33,652 bases of DNA from Fragilaria radians (taxonomy: Eukaryota > Bacillariophyta > Fragilariophyceae > Fragilariales > Fragilariaceae): assembly GCA_900642245.1 (NCBI GenBank), contig CAAAJI010000528.1, positions 1-33,652 on the forward strand, given 5' to 3'. Both the position numbers and the translations under genes were made by a program. The notes beneath the pieces are model-generated. The model had not been told where the DNA came from. It worked only from the letters and a program-made list of their open reading frames with translations, and did not search any database. This document shows, piece by piece, positions 6,832 through 15,384 of the stretch; position 1 is the stretch's first letter, and every line of letters begins with the position of its first letter.

Positions 6832-8173
6832 TTTGGGTAAATTGGGCGAGATTGTCGCGCACAAAAGGACCGAGGTCGCGGAGCGGATCGCGGGGGCGGA
6901 TTTGTCGGCCGCGCGGCCGACCTCCCGCAGCCTCGTCGCCGCGATTGCCCTCCCCGGCGCGCGGTTCATCTTCGAATATAAGCGCCGCTCCCCGTCGGAG
7001 GGGATGCTGAGCGATGTGCTTGAGCCCGCTGCCGTCGCGCGTGCCTATACCGGCGTTGCGGACGCGATGAGCGTGCTGACCGACAGCCGCTTCTTCGGCG
7101 GATCGCTGGCCGATCTCGGTGCCGCGCGCACCGCGTTCGACGGCCCGATCCTCGCCAAGGATTTCATCGTCGACGTGGCCCAGGTCGCCGAGGCGCGGAT
7201 CGGGGGGGCCGATGCGGTGCTGGCGATCCTGTCGGTGCTGGACGACAGGGAGGCGGGGGCGGTGATCGCCGAAGCCGCGCGGCTCGGCATGGACGTGCTG
7301 GTCGAGGTGCACGACGAGGGTGAAATGCGCCGCGCGATGGCGCTGGGCGCAGCGCTGATCGGCATCAACAACCGCGACCTGAAGACCTTCGGCACCGACC
7401 TCGCCGTGACCGAGAGGCTCGCGGGCATGGCCGGCGATGCGCTGGTAATCTCGGAGTCCGGGATCGGGACCCGCGCGGACATCGACCGGCTCGCCCCCCA
7501 TGTCGACGGCTTCCTGATCGGCTCCACCCCGATGCGCAGCGGCGACCCCCACGGGGAGGCGCGGGCGCTGGCGTTCGGGCGGGTCAAATTGTGCGGGTTG
7601 CGGACCGCGGAGGACCTGCGGGCAGCGCGAAAAGCGGCGTTCGCCGGGCTGGTGTTCGTCCCCGGGACGCCACGGGCGCTGACCATCGAGCAGGCGCTGG
7701 CGATCACCGAAGGCGGCGACCACCCGCCTTTAGTCGGCGTCTTTCGGGATGCCGACGCGGCCTTCGTGCGGGAGGTAGCCCGGCAAGTGCCGCTGGCGGC
7801 GATGCAGTTGCATGGCGGCGATCTGGTGGAGACGGCCGGCGAAACCTGGGTCGCGGAGGCGCCGGGCGACCCGGTGCGCAAGGCCGACCGGATCCTGTTC
7901 GACAATGGTCGCGGCGGAACCGGCGAGACGTTCCACTGGTCCCGGATTGCCGGACGCACGGAACTGCCCCATGCGCTGCTGGCCGGCGGAATTGGCGCGC
8001 ATAATGCCAGGGCCGCGATGGCAGTCGGAGCTTATGCCATCGACGTGGGTTCGGCGATGGACGAATCGCCCGGCGTGAAGTCCCATGCCAGGATCGCCGG
8101 ACTGTTCGAAACCCTTCGCCCCGCTTCACGCCAGCCAGCCTCCCGCCAGAAAGTCCCTGAACCATGCGCCTAG
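6824..8173 (+). CDS. trpCF: Bifunctional indole-3-glycerol-phosphate synthase / phosphoribosylanthranilate isomerase
   Basis: This is a 449-residue fusion for steps three and four of the pathway. TrpC (about 1-250) shows EYKRRSPSEG, LAKDFIVD, GINNRDL and ISESGIG. TrpF (about 253-440) shows VKLCGL with the catalytic Cys, FVPGTPR, VGVFRDA, LHGGD, LFDNGRGGTGETFHW (general acid Asp) and LAGGIGAHNA. The TrpC-TrpF order and motifs match the fused enzyme of enterics; many Alphaproteobacteria carry separate trpC and trpF. The last ~15 residues are a non-conserved tail that overlaps trpB by 10 bp. The start overlaps trpD by 8 bp, so translation is likely coupled. Confidence 0.95.
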   Translation: MADLGKLGEIVAHKRTEVAERIAGADLSAARPTSRSLVAAIALPGARFIFEYKRRSPSEGMLSDVLEPAAVARAYTGVADAMSVLTDSRFFGGSLADLGAARTAFDGPILAKDFIVDVAQVAEARIGGADAVLAILSVLDDREAGAVIAEAARLGMDVLVEVHDEGEMRRAMALGAALIGINNRDLKTFGTDLAVTERLAGMAGDALVISESGIGTRADIDRLAPHVDGFLIGSTPMRSGDPHGEARALAFGRVKLCGLRTAEDLRAARKAAFAGLVFVPGTPRALTIEQALAITEGGDHPPLVGVFRDADAAFVREVARQVPLAAMQLHGGDLVETAGETWVAEAPGDPVRKADRILFDNGRGGTGETFHWSRIAGRTELPHALLAGGIGAHNARAAMAVGAYAIDVGSAMDESPGVKSHARIAGLFETLRPASRQPASRQKVPEPCA

Positions 8174-9327
8174 ACGGACGCTTCGGAAAATATGGCGGCT
8201 GCTATGTGCCGGAGATATTGCTCCCCGCGCTCGAGCAGCTCGAGGCCGCGTTCCTCGACAGCGAGAAGGATCCCGCCTTTCGCGCCGAGCTCGATCAGTT
8301 GCTCGCCAGATATGCCGGCCGCCCGACGCCGCTGACGCTGTGTCGTAATCTTGGAGCGAAAATCTATCTCAAGCGCGAGGATCTGCTCCATGGAGGCGCG
8401 CACAAGACCAACCAGGTGCTGGCCCAGGCGATGCTTGCCAAGCGCATGGGCAAGACCCGCCTGATCGCTGAGACCGGCGCCGGCCAGCACGGCGTCGCGA
8501 CCGCCATGGTCGGCGCCCTGTTCGGGCTCGAGACGCAAATCTACATGGGCGTCGACGATATCGAGCGGCAAGCGCTCAACGTCTATCGAATGCGGCTGAT
8601 GGGCGCCAAGGTAATCCCGGTGACCAGCGGCGACCGTACGCTCAAGGACGCCGTCAACGAGGCGTTGCGCGACTGGGCGGCGAGCTTCGAGACGACACAT
8701 TATTTGCTCGGCACCGCGGCCGGGCCCCACCCCTTCCCGACCATGGTCCGCCAGTTCCAGCGGGTCATCGGCAAGGAAGCGCGCGAACAGATATTCGCCG
8801 CGGAGGGCCGGCTGCCCGATGCAGTCATCGCCTGCGTCGGCGGCGGGTCCAATGCGATCGGGCTGTTCGCCGATTTCGTGGACGACGAGGGCGTCAAGCT
8901 GATCGGCGTCGAAGCCGCAGGCAAGGGGCTTCATGGCGTGGAGCATGGCGCTACCCTGCAACGCGGAACCCCCGGCATTCTTCACGGCTGCGAAACGCTG
9001 ATCCTGCAGGACAGTGACGGCCAGGTGTCCGACAGCTGGTCGGTGTCGGCTGGCCTCGATTATCCGGCGGTCGGCCCCGAACACGCTTTTTTGATGGACA
9101 GCGGCCGTGCCGCCTATGTCGGCTGCACGGACGACGAGGCCCTGGCCGCGTTCAAGGCATTGTCGCGACGCGAGGGAATCATTCCCGCGCTCGAATCCGC
9201 CCATGCGATCGCCGAAGCTCTGCGCATCGCGGAGGAACAGCCGGACGCGGTGCTGGTGGTTGGCCTTTCGGGGCGGGGCGACAAGGACATGGCGCAGGTC
9301 CAGAAGCTGCTGGAGGTAGCCACATGA
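8164..9327 (+). CDS. trpB: Tryptophan synthase beta subunit (enteric-type)
   Basis: This is a 387-residue PLP enzyme that condenses indole with serine. The PLP lysine lies in KREDLLHGGAHKTNQVL, the phosphate loop is GGGSNAIG, and ETGAGQHGVA is intact. The LLHGGAHKTNQ version and the FGKYGGCYVPEILLPAL opening are those of enteric TrpB, whereas typical alphaproteobacterial TrpB has a NHTGAHKINN-type segment (recalled, to be checked). It overlaps trpCF by 10 bp and trpA by 4 bp (ATGA). It pairs with TrpA in the alpha2-beta2 complex. Confidence 0.96.
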   Translation: MRLDGRFGKYGGCYVPEILLPALEQLEAAFLDSEKDPAFRAELDQLLARYAGRPTPLTLCRNLGAKIYLKREDLLHGGAHKTNQVLAQAMLAKRMGKTRLIAETGAGQHGVATAMVGALFGLETQIYMGVDDIERQALNVYRMRLMGAKVIPVTSGDRTLKDAVNEALRDWAASFETTHYLLGTAAGPHPFPTMVRQFQRVIGKEAREQIFAAEGRLPDAVIACVGGGSNAIGLFADFVDDEGVKLIGVEAAGKGLHGVEHGATLQRGTPGILHGCETLILQDSDGQVSDSWSVSAGLDYPAVGPEHAFLMDSGRAAYVGCTDDEALAAFKALSRREGIIPALESAHAIAEALRIAEEQPDAVLVVGLSGRGDKDMAQVQKLLEVAT

Positions 9328-10118
9328 GCCGCTACGCCGCGATGTTCGACCGGCTCAGGGAGGCGAACGAAGCCGCGTTCGGCGGTTTCCTGATGCTCGG
9401 CCATCCGGGCCCGGCCCAGTCCAGCGCGTTGCTTGACGCCTTGGTCGAGGGCGGCGCCGACATGATAGAGGTCGGCATCCCCTTCTCCGACCCGGTGGCC
9501 GATGGCCCGGTGATCGCCAAGGCCGCGAAACAGGCACTCGAGGCTGGGGTCCGCACCGCCGACTGCCTCGCGATGATCGCCGACTTCCGCGCCCGCCACC
9601 CCGACATCCCGGTCGGGATCCTGACCTATGCCAACATCGTCGTCGCCCGCAGCCGCGAGCGCTTTTGCACCGAACTGGCGGATGCCGGCGCCGACAGCCT
9701 GCTGGTCGCCGACGTTCCTTCGGTCGAAGCCGCACCGTGGGCCGAGGCGGCGGTCGCCGCGGGCATCGATCCGGTGTTGATCGCGGCCCCCACCACCCCC
9801 CAGCCCGCGCTCGAGACCGTTGCCCGGCTTGGGCGCGGCTACACCTATTGCGTGGCGCGTCTTGGCGTGACCGGCAGTGGCATCGAGCCATCTATGGGGC
9901 ACCGCCAGCTGTTCGCCGACCTCGCCCGGCTTGGCGCACCGCCCCCTGTGCTCGGCTTCGGAATCTCCAGCCCGGCCCATGTGGCAGCGGCGGTTGCGTC
10001 GGGCGCGGCAGGGGTGATCAGCGGAAGCGCCCTGGTCGAACGCGCGGTCTTGCCAGACGCCGCCGACCAGATCCGGCTGTTCTGCGGCGCGATGAAGGAC
10101 GCGACCCGCAAGCGCTGA
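9324..10118 (+). CDS. trpA: Tryptophan synthase alpha subunit (enteric-type)
   Basis: This is a 264-residue TIM barrel that cleaves indole-3-glycerol phosphate to indole and glyceraldehyde-3-phosphate. Catalytic Glu lies in MIEVGIPFSDP and catalytic Asp in DPVADGP. The phosphate-binding GFGISSP and GSALV segments are present. YANIV, DSLLVADVP and GRGYTYCVARLGVTG are closer to enteric TrpA than to common alphaproteobacterial forms. The usual GDP near residue 27 reads GHPG here. The start overlaps the trpB stop (ATGA), as expected for coupled subunits. No terminator was seen in the 66 bp before the next gene, so readthrough into the L,D-transpeptidase is possible. Confidence 0.95.
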   Translation: MSRYAAMFDRLREANEAAFGGFLMLGHPGPAQSSALLDALVEGGADMIEVGIPFSDPVADGPVIAKAAKQALEAGVRTADCLAMIADFRARHPDIPVGILTYANIVVARSRERFCTELADAGADSLLVADVPSVEAAPWAEAAVAAGIDPVLIAAPTTPQPALETVARLGRGYTYCVARLGVTGSGIEPSMGHRQLFADLARLGAPPPVLGFGISSPAHVAAAVASGAAGVISGSALVERAVLPDAADQIRLFCGAMKDATRKR

Positions 10119-10184
10119 CACCTTTGCGCAATTGAGTGATGTGAATTAAGTTTGCCTCTGGGACTCGGGACTTTAGGGGGCATG

Positions 10185-11177
10185 ATGAAGTTCGGCACGA
10201 TCGGTATCGCATTGGTGGTGGCGTTGGCTGCTGCAGCGCCGCTGCAGGCAAGCGGCTCGAAAGTCTCCTCGCCCCTGGCGCTGGCCAAACAGGCGGACAA
10301 ATTGAAGCCCGGCGACTGGGTCTGGGCGGGCAATATCGCGCCGCACGGGCCGGTGCTGGTCTATGTCGAACTCGATCGCCAACTCGCGACCGTCTATCGC
10401 AACGGGGTTCGCATCGCGGTCAGCACGGTATCGACCGGCAAGGAAGGGCATGACACGCCGGGCGGGGTGTTCACCATCCTGCAGAAGAACAAGAGCCACC
10501 GTTCCTCGACCTACAACAATGCGCCGATGCCCAATATGCAGCGGCTGACGTGGAAGGGCGTGGCGCTGCATGCCGGGAATTTGCCCGGCTATCCGGCCAG
10601 CCACGGCTGTGTCCGCCTGCCGATGGAATTCTCGAAGCTGCTGTTCGCCACGACATCGATGGGCGGGACCGTGGTGATCGCCAACAGCAAGGCCGATCCC
10701 TACAAGCGCCCGCCGGCCGGTGTGCTCGCCCCGCATACCGAAGCGGGCAAATCGATCGCCCGGCGGCCATTGCTCAACAGCGAGGCCTATCGCTGGAACC
10801 CCGATGCCGCACCGAGCGGGCCGGTATCGATCATTATTTCGACCGGGGACCAATTGGTCGTGGTGCTCCGCAACGGGGTGGAAATCGGCCGCGCCCGCGC
10901 GGTGGTCGCGCAACAGGCATCGGATTCGCAGGTGCTGACGCTGGCCAAGGACACGCGCGGTCGCAACGAATGGATCCAGGTCGGAGTCAACAATCTGAAG
11001 GCGGAGGACGCCGCCATCGTCAGCACCCAGGGGGTCGAGCGGATGCAATTGCCCCAGCCGTTCGTCGAGCGGATGCGGGCCGTGATGGGCGCTGGCACAA
11101 CCGTGCTGATCACCAGCGCCAGCGTCGATGCCAATACTACGGGCGTCCAGACAACGGTAATCGCTTCCGAACAGTAA
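10185..11177 (+). CDS. Exported L,D-transpeptidase (YkuD domain)
   Basis: This is a 330-residue protein with a Sec signal peptide (~1-23, hydrophobic VVALAAAAPL). The YkuD catalytic domain (~55-160) has the diagnostic HAGNLPGYPASHGCVRLP segment: His130, His140 and nucleophile Cys142. Such enzymes form 3-3 cross-links in peptidoglycan or attach proteins to it. The C-terminal ~150 residues look like a second, divergent beta-rich domain (VSIIISTGDQLVVVLRNG) that echoes the start of the first but has no catalytic motif. ATG 10185 is chosen because AGGGG lies 5 bases upstream; the adjoining ATG 10182 is too close. It follows the trp operon on the same strand but has no link to tryptophan. Confidence 0.88.
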   Translation: MKFGTIGIALVVALAAAAPLQASGSKVSSPLALAKQADKLKPGDWVWAGNIAPHGPVLVYVELDRQLATVYRNGVRIAVSTVSTGKEGHDTPGGVFTILQKNKSHRSSTYNNAPMPNMQRLTWKGVALHAGNLPGYPASHGCVRLPMEFSKLLFATTSMGGTVVIANSKADPYKRPPAGVLAPHTEAGKSIARRPLLNSEAYRWNPDAAPSGPVSIIISTGDQLVVVLRNGVEIGRARAVVAQQASDSQVLTLAKDTRGRNEWIQVGVNNLKAEDAAIVSTQGVERMQLPQPFVERMRAVMGAGTTVLITSASVDANTTGVQTTVIASEQ

Positions 11178-11246
11178 CCCGGTCGCCGCCCCTGATTTGC
11201 GCCACGAGCCGTGGGGTTGCAAAGCACGGGAGAGACAGGTAGCGGC

Positions 11247-11272
11247 GTTACAACGTTCTAACACGGTGTAAC
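11247..11272 (+). promoter_or_regulatory. Palindromic operator candidate at the head of the his operon
   Basis: GTTACA (11247-11252) and TGTAAC (11267-11272) are a perfect inverted repeat, with a further CG/CG pair inside (11254-11255 with 11264-11265). It ends five bases before the ATG of the TrpR-like gene. A weak promoter (GAGACA 11232-11237, 18-bp spacer, TTCTAA 11256-11261) would overlap it. TrpR-family repressors bind such palindromes over their own promoters, so autoregulation of the regulator-his operon is plausible. Confidence 0.5.
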
Positions 11273-11276
11273 AAGA

Positions 11277-11594
11277 ATGACCACCTCATCGACCCTTTCG
11301 TCGGCTCGCGCGAAGCTGATCGACGACCTCGCAGACGCCCTCGTGGCGGTGGATAATGCAGGCCAGGCACGCGCGTTCCTGGCCGATTTGTGCACCCCGG
11401 CCGAAGTGCACACGCTGGCCGAGCGCTGGCACGTCGCGCAATTGCTCGATGCGGGGGAACTCACCTACCGCGAGATCCACGAGGCGACCGGGGTGAGCAC
11501 GACGACCATCGTGCGGGTCGCCCGCTTCCTGCGGCAGGAGGAGAATTCAGGCTATCGGGCGATGCTCGACCGCCGCAAGGAGCGCGGCGCGTGA
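11277..11594 (+). CDS. YerC/YecD-family TrpR-like transcriptional regulator
   Basis: This is a 105-residue helical protein matching the TrpR superfamily: FLADLCTPAEVHTLAERWHVAQLL for the first helices, then the HTH LTYREIHEATGVSTTTIVRVARFL. It is more like the YerC/YecD group than E. coli TrpR. The gene leads the his operon and overlaps the GTG of hisG by 4 bp. A TrpR-like gene ahead of hisG is also known in Xanthomonadales, where regulation of the his operon has been proposed. The ligand (histidine, tryptophan or other) cannot be read from sequence. The palindrome just upstream is a likely binding site. Confidence 0.87.
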   Translation: MTTSSTLSSARAKLIDDLADALVAVDNAGQARAFLADLCTPAEVHTLAERWHVAQLLDAGELTYREIHEATGVSTTTIVRVARFLRQEENSGYRAMLDRRKERGA

Positions 11595-12485
11595 GCCCCG
11601 ACCGCAACCGGCTGCACATCGCCGTCCAGAAGAGCGGCCGCCTGTCCGAGCAAAGCCTCGCCCTCCTCAAGAGCAGCGGCCTGCGCCTCAACCTCGGCGG
11701 CAAGAGCCGGTTGTCGGCGCGGGCAGAGAATTTCCCGCTCGATATCATGTTCGTTCGCGACGACGACATTCCGACCTTCGTCGCGGAGGGGATTTGCGAG
11801 TTGGGGATCGTCGGGCAGAACGTGCTCGCGGAATATGCGCTCGGCCTGGCCGAGCCCCGGATCGAGGAAATTGCCCGGCTTGGTTACGGCCGCTGTTCGC
11901 TGAAGATTGCAGCGCCCGACAAGCTTACGGATTTCACGCTCGAAATGCTCGCCGGCCAGCGCATCGCGACCAGCTATCCGCGCCTGCTGCAGCGGTTCCT
12001 GGACGAGCAGGGGGATTGTCGCGGAGGCCGTTACGATGCGCGGTGCGGTCGAGCTTGCGCCGCGGCTCGGGATCGCCAGTTTCATCTGCGACCTGGTATC
12101 CACCGGCGCGACGCTTGAAGCCAATGGCCTCGCCCCCGTCGCCGACGTGTTCGACAGCGAGGCGGTACTGGTCCGCACCCGCCAGCCGGTCGATTTCGCG
12201 CACGCCGAAAAGATCGATGCGCTGCGGATGCGGATCGACGGGGTGATCGCCACCGCCGAGTCCAAATATATCGTGCTCAACGCGCCCGAAACCGCGCTCG
12301 CCGCGATCACCGCCATCCTGCCCGGGGCCGACGCCCCAACGGTGGTGCCGCTGGTCGGCCGCGCCGGCCATGTCGCGGTCCAGGCGGTGTGCAAGGAATC
12401 GGTGTTCTGGGAAACGCTCGAGCGGTTAAAGGCGGCGGGCGCCTCGGCGATCCTCGTCATGCCGATCGAAAAGATGATGTTGTGA
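11591..12485 (+). pseudogene. hisG: ATP phosphoribosyltransferase (long HisG form), frameshifted
   Basis: HisG makes phosphoribosyl-ATP, the first and feedback-inhibited step of histidine synthesis. The N-terminal half (GTG 11591; VQKSGRL, RDDDIP, ATSYPRLLQRFL) is in one frame. From 12015 the rest (VAEAVTMRGAVELAPR, CDLVSTGATLEANGL, SKYIVLNAP and the C-terminal regulatory domain ending MPIEKMML) is in the +1 frame, stopping at 12483-12485. Removing one G from the run 12010-12014 restores ~297 residues, the length of the long, HisZ-independent form found in enterics. Both halves keep all family motifs, so either the mutation is very recent or the base is a homopolymer error. Long HisG is unusual for Alphaproteobacteria that use HisG_S/HisZ. 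Confidence 0.85.
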
Positions 12486-13750
12486 TGGAGCGGATCGACT
12501 GGGCAATCGCCAGCGAAGCTCGGCGGCGCTCGGCGCTGGGCCGTCCGCGCGGTCGCGACGACGCCGGGATGCTCGATGCCGTGCGCGCGATCGTCGACGA
12601 CGTGCGCCGCAGGGGCTCGGACGGACTGGTGGCGCAAGCCCAGGCTATCGATGGCGCCGGGCCCGAACGGATCGCGGTCGCGCCGTTCGCTGATGCAGCA
12701 CGCACGAGCCTGTCCAACGAAGCGCAGCAGGCGATGGCGCTCGCCGCGGCCAATATCCGCGCGTTTCACGTCGCGACCCGCCCCGCCGACGTCGAGCTGG
12801 AGACCTTCCCCGGCCTGACCGTCGCCAAGCGCTGGACCGCGCTCGACAGCGCCGGACTCTATATCCCGGGCGGCAAGGCGCCTTTGTTCTCGACCCTGCT
12901 GATGCTTGCCATCCCGGCGGCGGTCGCGGGGGTCAAGCGGCTCACCGTGGTGACCCCGCCCCGCCCCGATGGCGGCCTGGACCCGGGTCTCGCACTGGCG
13001 GCCGAACTTTGCGGTATCGATGCGATCTGGACGGTCGGAGGTGCGCAGGCGATCGCCGCACTTGCCTATGGCGCCGGTGCCATCGAGCGGGTCAATCTGA
13101 TCTGCGGGCCGGGCAATCGCTGGGTTTCCGCGGCCAAGGCACTGGTCGCCTCGACCCCCGGCGGGCCCGGCATCGACCTTCCGGCCGGGCCGTCGGAGCT
13201 GATGGTCATTGCCGACGACAGCGCCAACCCGGCCACCGTCGCCGCCGATCTTCTCAGCCAGGCCGAGCATGACCGCGAGGCGCAGGTCATTTTGGTGACG
13301 CCCTCGGCAGAACTGATCGAGGCGGTTGCCGGTGAATTCAGACGCCAGGCCATTGCAATGAACGGTGAATACGCGCCGGCGCGCGCTATCCGGTGCACCA
13401 ACCTGACCGAGGCGGTCGCGATCGCGAATGCCTACGCGCCCGAGCATCTCAGCATCGCGACCGACGATGCCGGGGCCCTCGCCAACATGATCTGCAACGC
13501 CGGGGCAGTTTTCGCTGGCCATGGCGCAGCGGAAACCTTCGGCGATTATCTGGCCGGATCGAGCCATGTCCTGCCAACCGACGGCGCGGCCCGCTTCACG
13601 GGCGGGGTTTCGACCATGACCTTCCTGAAAGCGGTCACCGTCCAATCGGTCAGCCGCGAGGCCGCGCGCAGCCTCGCCCCGGCGGCCGCCGCGCTGGCCC
13701 GGCTCGAAGGGCTGGAAGCCCATGCCCGCGCCGCCGAGGCACGAGCATGA
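12485..13750 (+). CDS. hisD: Histidinol dehydrogenase
   Basis: This is a 421-residue enzyme that oxidises L-histidinol to histidine in two NAD-dependent steps. Seen motifs are LYIPGGKAPLFSTLLM, VGGAQAIAALAYG, GPGNRWV, IDLPAGPSEL, LLSQAEHD (zinc-site Gln/His), APEHLSI (catalytic Glu-His), GDYLAGSSHVLPT (zinc Asp) and a late LEAHARA His. Start ATG 12485 overlaps the hisG TGA by one base. The stop overlaps the hisCB ATG by 4 bp. Length and motifs are complete. Confidence 0.96.
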   Translation: MERIDWAIASEARRRSALGRPRGRDDAGMLDAVRAIVDDVRRRGSDGLVAQAQAIDGAGPERIAVAPFADAARTSLSNEAQQAMALAAANIRAFHVATRPADVELETFPGLTVAKRWTALDSAGLYIPGGKAPLFSTLLMLAIPAAVAGVKRLTVVTPPRPDGGLDPGLALAAELCGIDAIWTVGGAQAIAALAYGAGAIERVNLICGPGNRWVSAAKALVASTPGGPGIDLPAGPSELMVIADDSANPATVAADLLSQAEHDREAQVILVTPSAELIEAVAGEFRRQAIAMNGEYAPARAIRCTNLTEAVAIANAYAPEHLSIATDDAGALANMICNAGAVFAGHGAAETFGDYLAGSSHVLPTDGAARFTGGVSTMTFLKAVTVQSVSREAARSLAPAAAALARLEGLEAHARAAEARA

Positions 13751-15384
13751 CTATCGCCGAGCGCCTCGGGCGGCCCGAGATACTGGCGCTTCCGCCGGTC
13801 GACATCGCCGGTGCGCCGGTGGCGGGGACGATCCGCCTCGATGCCAACGAGAACCCCTATCCGGCGCTGGTACAGGGGCAGGCAGCGCTCAATCGCTACC
13901 CCGACCCGCAACCCGCCGACCTCAGGCAGCGAATGGCCGATCTGTACGGCATCCTCGTCGCCCATCTGTGGGTATCGCGCGGCAGCGACGACGCAATCGA
14001 TCTTCTGATCCGCGCCTTCTGCACCGCGGGCCGCGACACGGTCGCAATCGTCGAGCCGACTTTTGCTGCGTACGCCCAGTTTGCCCGGATCCAGGGAGCA
14101 CGGGTGGTGTCTACCCGGCTGGGCGAAGGATTCGCATTCGACGCGGATGACGTCCTGCTGTTCGCTAGGGCCGAGCGGCCCAAGATCCTCTTCCTCTGCA
14201 CCCCCAATAACCCGACTGGCACCCGCATCCCCGACGGCGCAGTTCAAATGTTGGCGCGGGAGCTGCCGGACACGTTGGTGGTGGCGGACGAAGCCTATGG
14301 CGAGTTTGACGAGGGTCCCGGCCTCGCTTCCTTGACCGGCTCGATCCCGAATTTGGTTGTGCTGCGGACCCTGTCGAAGGCCTATGGTCTGGCGGGCGCG
14401 CGGGTCGGCTGTGCAATCGCCGGGCCCGATGTGGTCGCGCTTCTCGCCAAGGTTTCGCCGCCTTATCCCCTGCCGGGGCCCTCGATCCGCGCCGCGCTCG
14501 ACGCGCTTGGCCCCGAACGCATGCCCGCGCACGCCGAGCGGATTCGGCTGATCCTGGCCGAACGTGTCCGGGTTGCGGCAGCGCTGGCGGAGGTGGCGGA
14601 GATCCGGTCGATCAGGGAGGGCGGCAACTTCCTGTTTCTCGAAGTCGCCGATCCCGAGGCCCTCGCCAAGCGTCTCGCCGCCGCGTCGGTGCGAGTTCGC
14701 TTCCGAGCCAGTGCCGCGCGGGGCGGGGTGCGAATCAGCATCGGCCTTCCCGCCGAAAATGCCGCCTTGCTCGCGGTGTTCGGCATCTCCTCCAGCGAGC
14801 GCCCCGGCCGCCGCGCGGAGATCGTCCGCGACACCAGGGAAACGCGGATCGTGCTGGCGCTCGACCTTGACCGTGCCGAGCCGCGTTCGATCGACAGCGG
14901 CATTCCGTTTTACGACCACATGCTTGACCAGGTCGCGGCGCATGGCGGATTCAGCCTCACCCTCGCCTGTAGCGGTGACCTCGCCATCGATCCCCACCAC
15001 AGCATCGAAGACGTCGCGATCGCGCTTGGCCAGGGACTGAAGCAGGCACTTGGCGACAAAAGCGGCATTGGCCGGTTCGGATTCGCATTGCCGATGGACG
15101 AGACGAGCGCCGAAGTGCTGATCGACCTGTCCGGCCGGCCATTCGCCAAATTCGACGGCAGTTTCGACAGCGCGGACGTGGGTGGACTGCCGACGCAGAT
15201 GGTGCCGCACGTCTTCCGCAGCATAGCCGACAGCCTTGGCGCGGCCATCCACGTCCGCGTGTCCGGCGACAACGACCATCACAAGGTCGAAGCCTGCTTC
15301 AAGGCATTCGGCCGCGCGCTTCGGCAGGGATTGGCCATCGATGGCGGCGACGGTGCCTTCCCCTCGACCAAGGGAATGCTGTGA
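13747..15384 (+). CDS. hisCB: Fused histidinol-phosphate aminotransferase / imidazoleglycerol-phosphate dehydratase
   Basis: This is one 545-residue frame. Residues ~1-345 are HisC, a class I/II PLP aminotransferase: LDANENPYP, LNRYPDPQP, CTPNNPTG, VADEAYGEF, and RTLSKAYGLAG with the PLP lysine. Residues ~356-545 are HisB dehydratase: PFYDHMLDQVAAHGGF, IDPHHSIEDVAIALGQ (metal His/Glu), PMDETSAEVLIDLSGRP, NDHHKVEACFKAFGRAL and PSTKGML. About ten residues (SSSERPGRRAE) join them and there is no ATG or GTG with a ribosome site at the junction, so the fusion looks genuine. In enterics HisB has an N-terminal HAD phosphatase domain at exactly this junction; here it is absent. It overlaps hisD and hisH by 4 bp each. 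Confidence 0.93.
   Translation: MTIAERLGRPEILALPPVDIAGAPVAGTIRLDANENPYPALVQGQAALNRYPDPQPADLRQRMADLYGILVAHLWVSRGSDDAIDLLIRAFCTAGRDTVAIVEPTFAAYAQFARIQGARVVSTRLGEGFAFDADDVLLFARAERPKILFLCTPNNPTGTRIPDGAVQMLARELPDTLVVADEAYGEFDEGPGLASLTGSIPNLVVLRTLSKAYGLAGARVGCAIAGPDVVALLAKVSPPYPLPGPSIRAALDALGPERMPAHAERIRLILAERVRVAAALAEVAEIRSIREGGNFLFLEVADPEALAKRLAAASVRVRFRASAARGGVRISIGLPAENAALLAVFGISSSERPGRRAEIVRDTRETRIVLALDLDRAEPRSIDSGIPFYDHMLDQVAAHGGFSLTLACSGDLAIDPHHSIEDVAIALGQGLKQALGDKSGIGRFGFALPMDETSAEVLIDLSGRPFAKFDGSFDSADVGGLPTQMVPHVFRSIADSLGAAIHVRVSGDNDHHKVEACFKAFGRALRQGLAIDGGDGAFPSTKGML

Noticed and set aside
5356..6969. Long open frame (537 codons) on the minus strand across trpD
   Set aside because: It is antisense to a fully conserved trpD, is rich in Arg/Ala/Gly/His as expected for a shadow of GC-rich coding DNA, and resembles no family.
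7580..7600. trpC-trpF fusion as an artefact
   Set aside because: The junction matches the domain border of known enteric TrpCF enzymes and the frame is continuous with normal motifs on both sides.
12008..12016. Programmed ribosomal frameshift in hisG
   Set aside because: There is no slippery heptamer with downstream pseudoknot, hisG is not known to use frameshifting, and similar breaks occur in unrelated genes of this window.
11552..13723. 723-codon minus-strand open frame over hisG-hisD
   Set aside because: It covers clear hisG and hisD on the other strand and has shadow-type composition. It shows only how GC-rich codons avoid stops in that frame.
14780..14840. hisC-hisB fusion as an artefact of an indel
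   Set aside because: Given other indels this was considered. But the joining segment is short and clean, the two domains are in one frame without lost motif residues, and no start codon with ribosome site is present at the dehydratase beginning.
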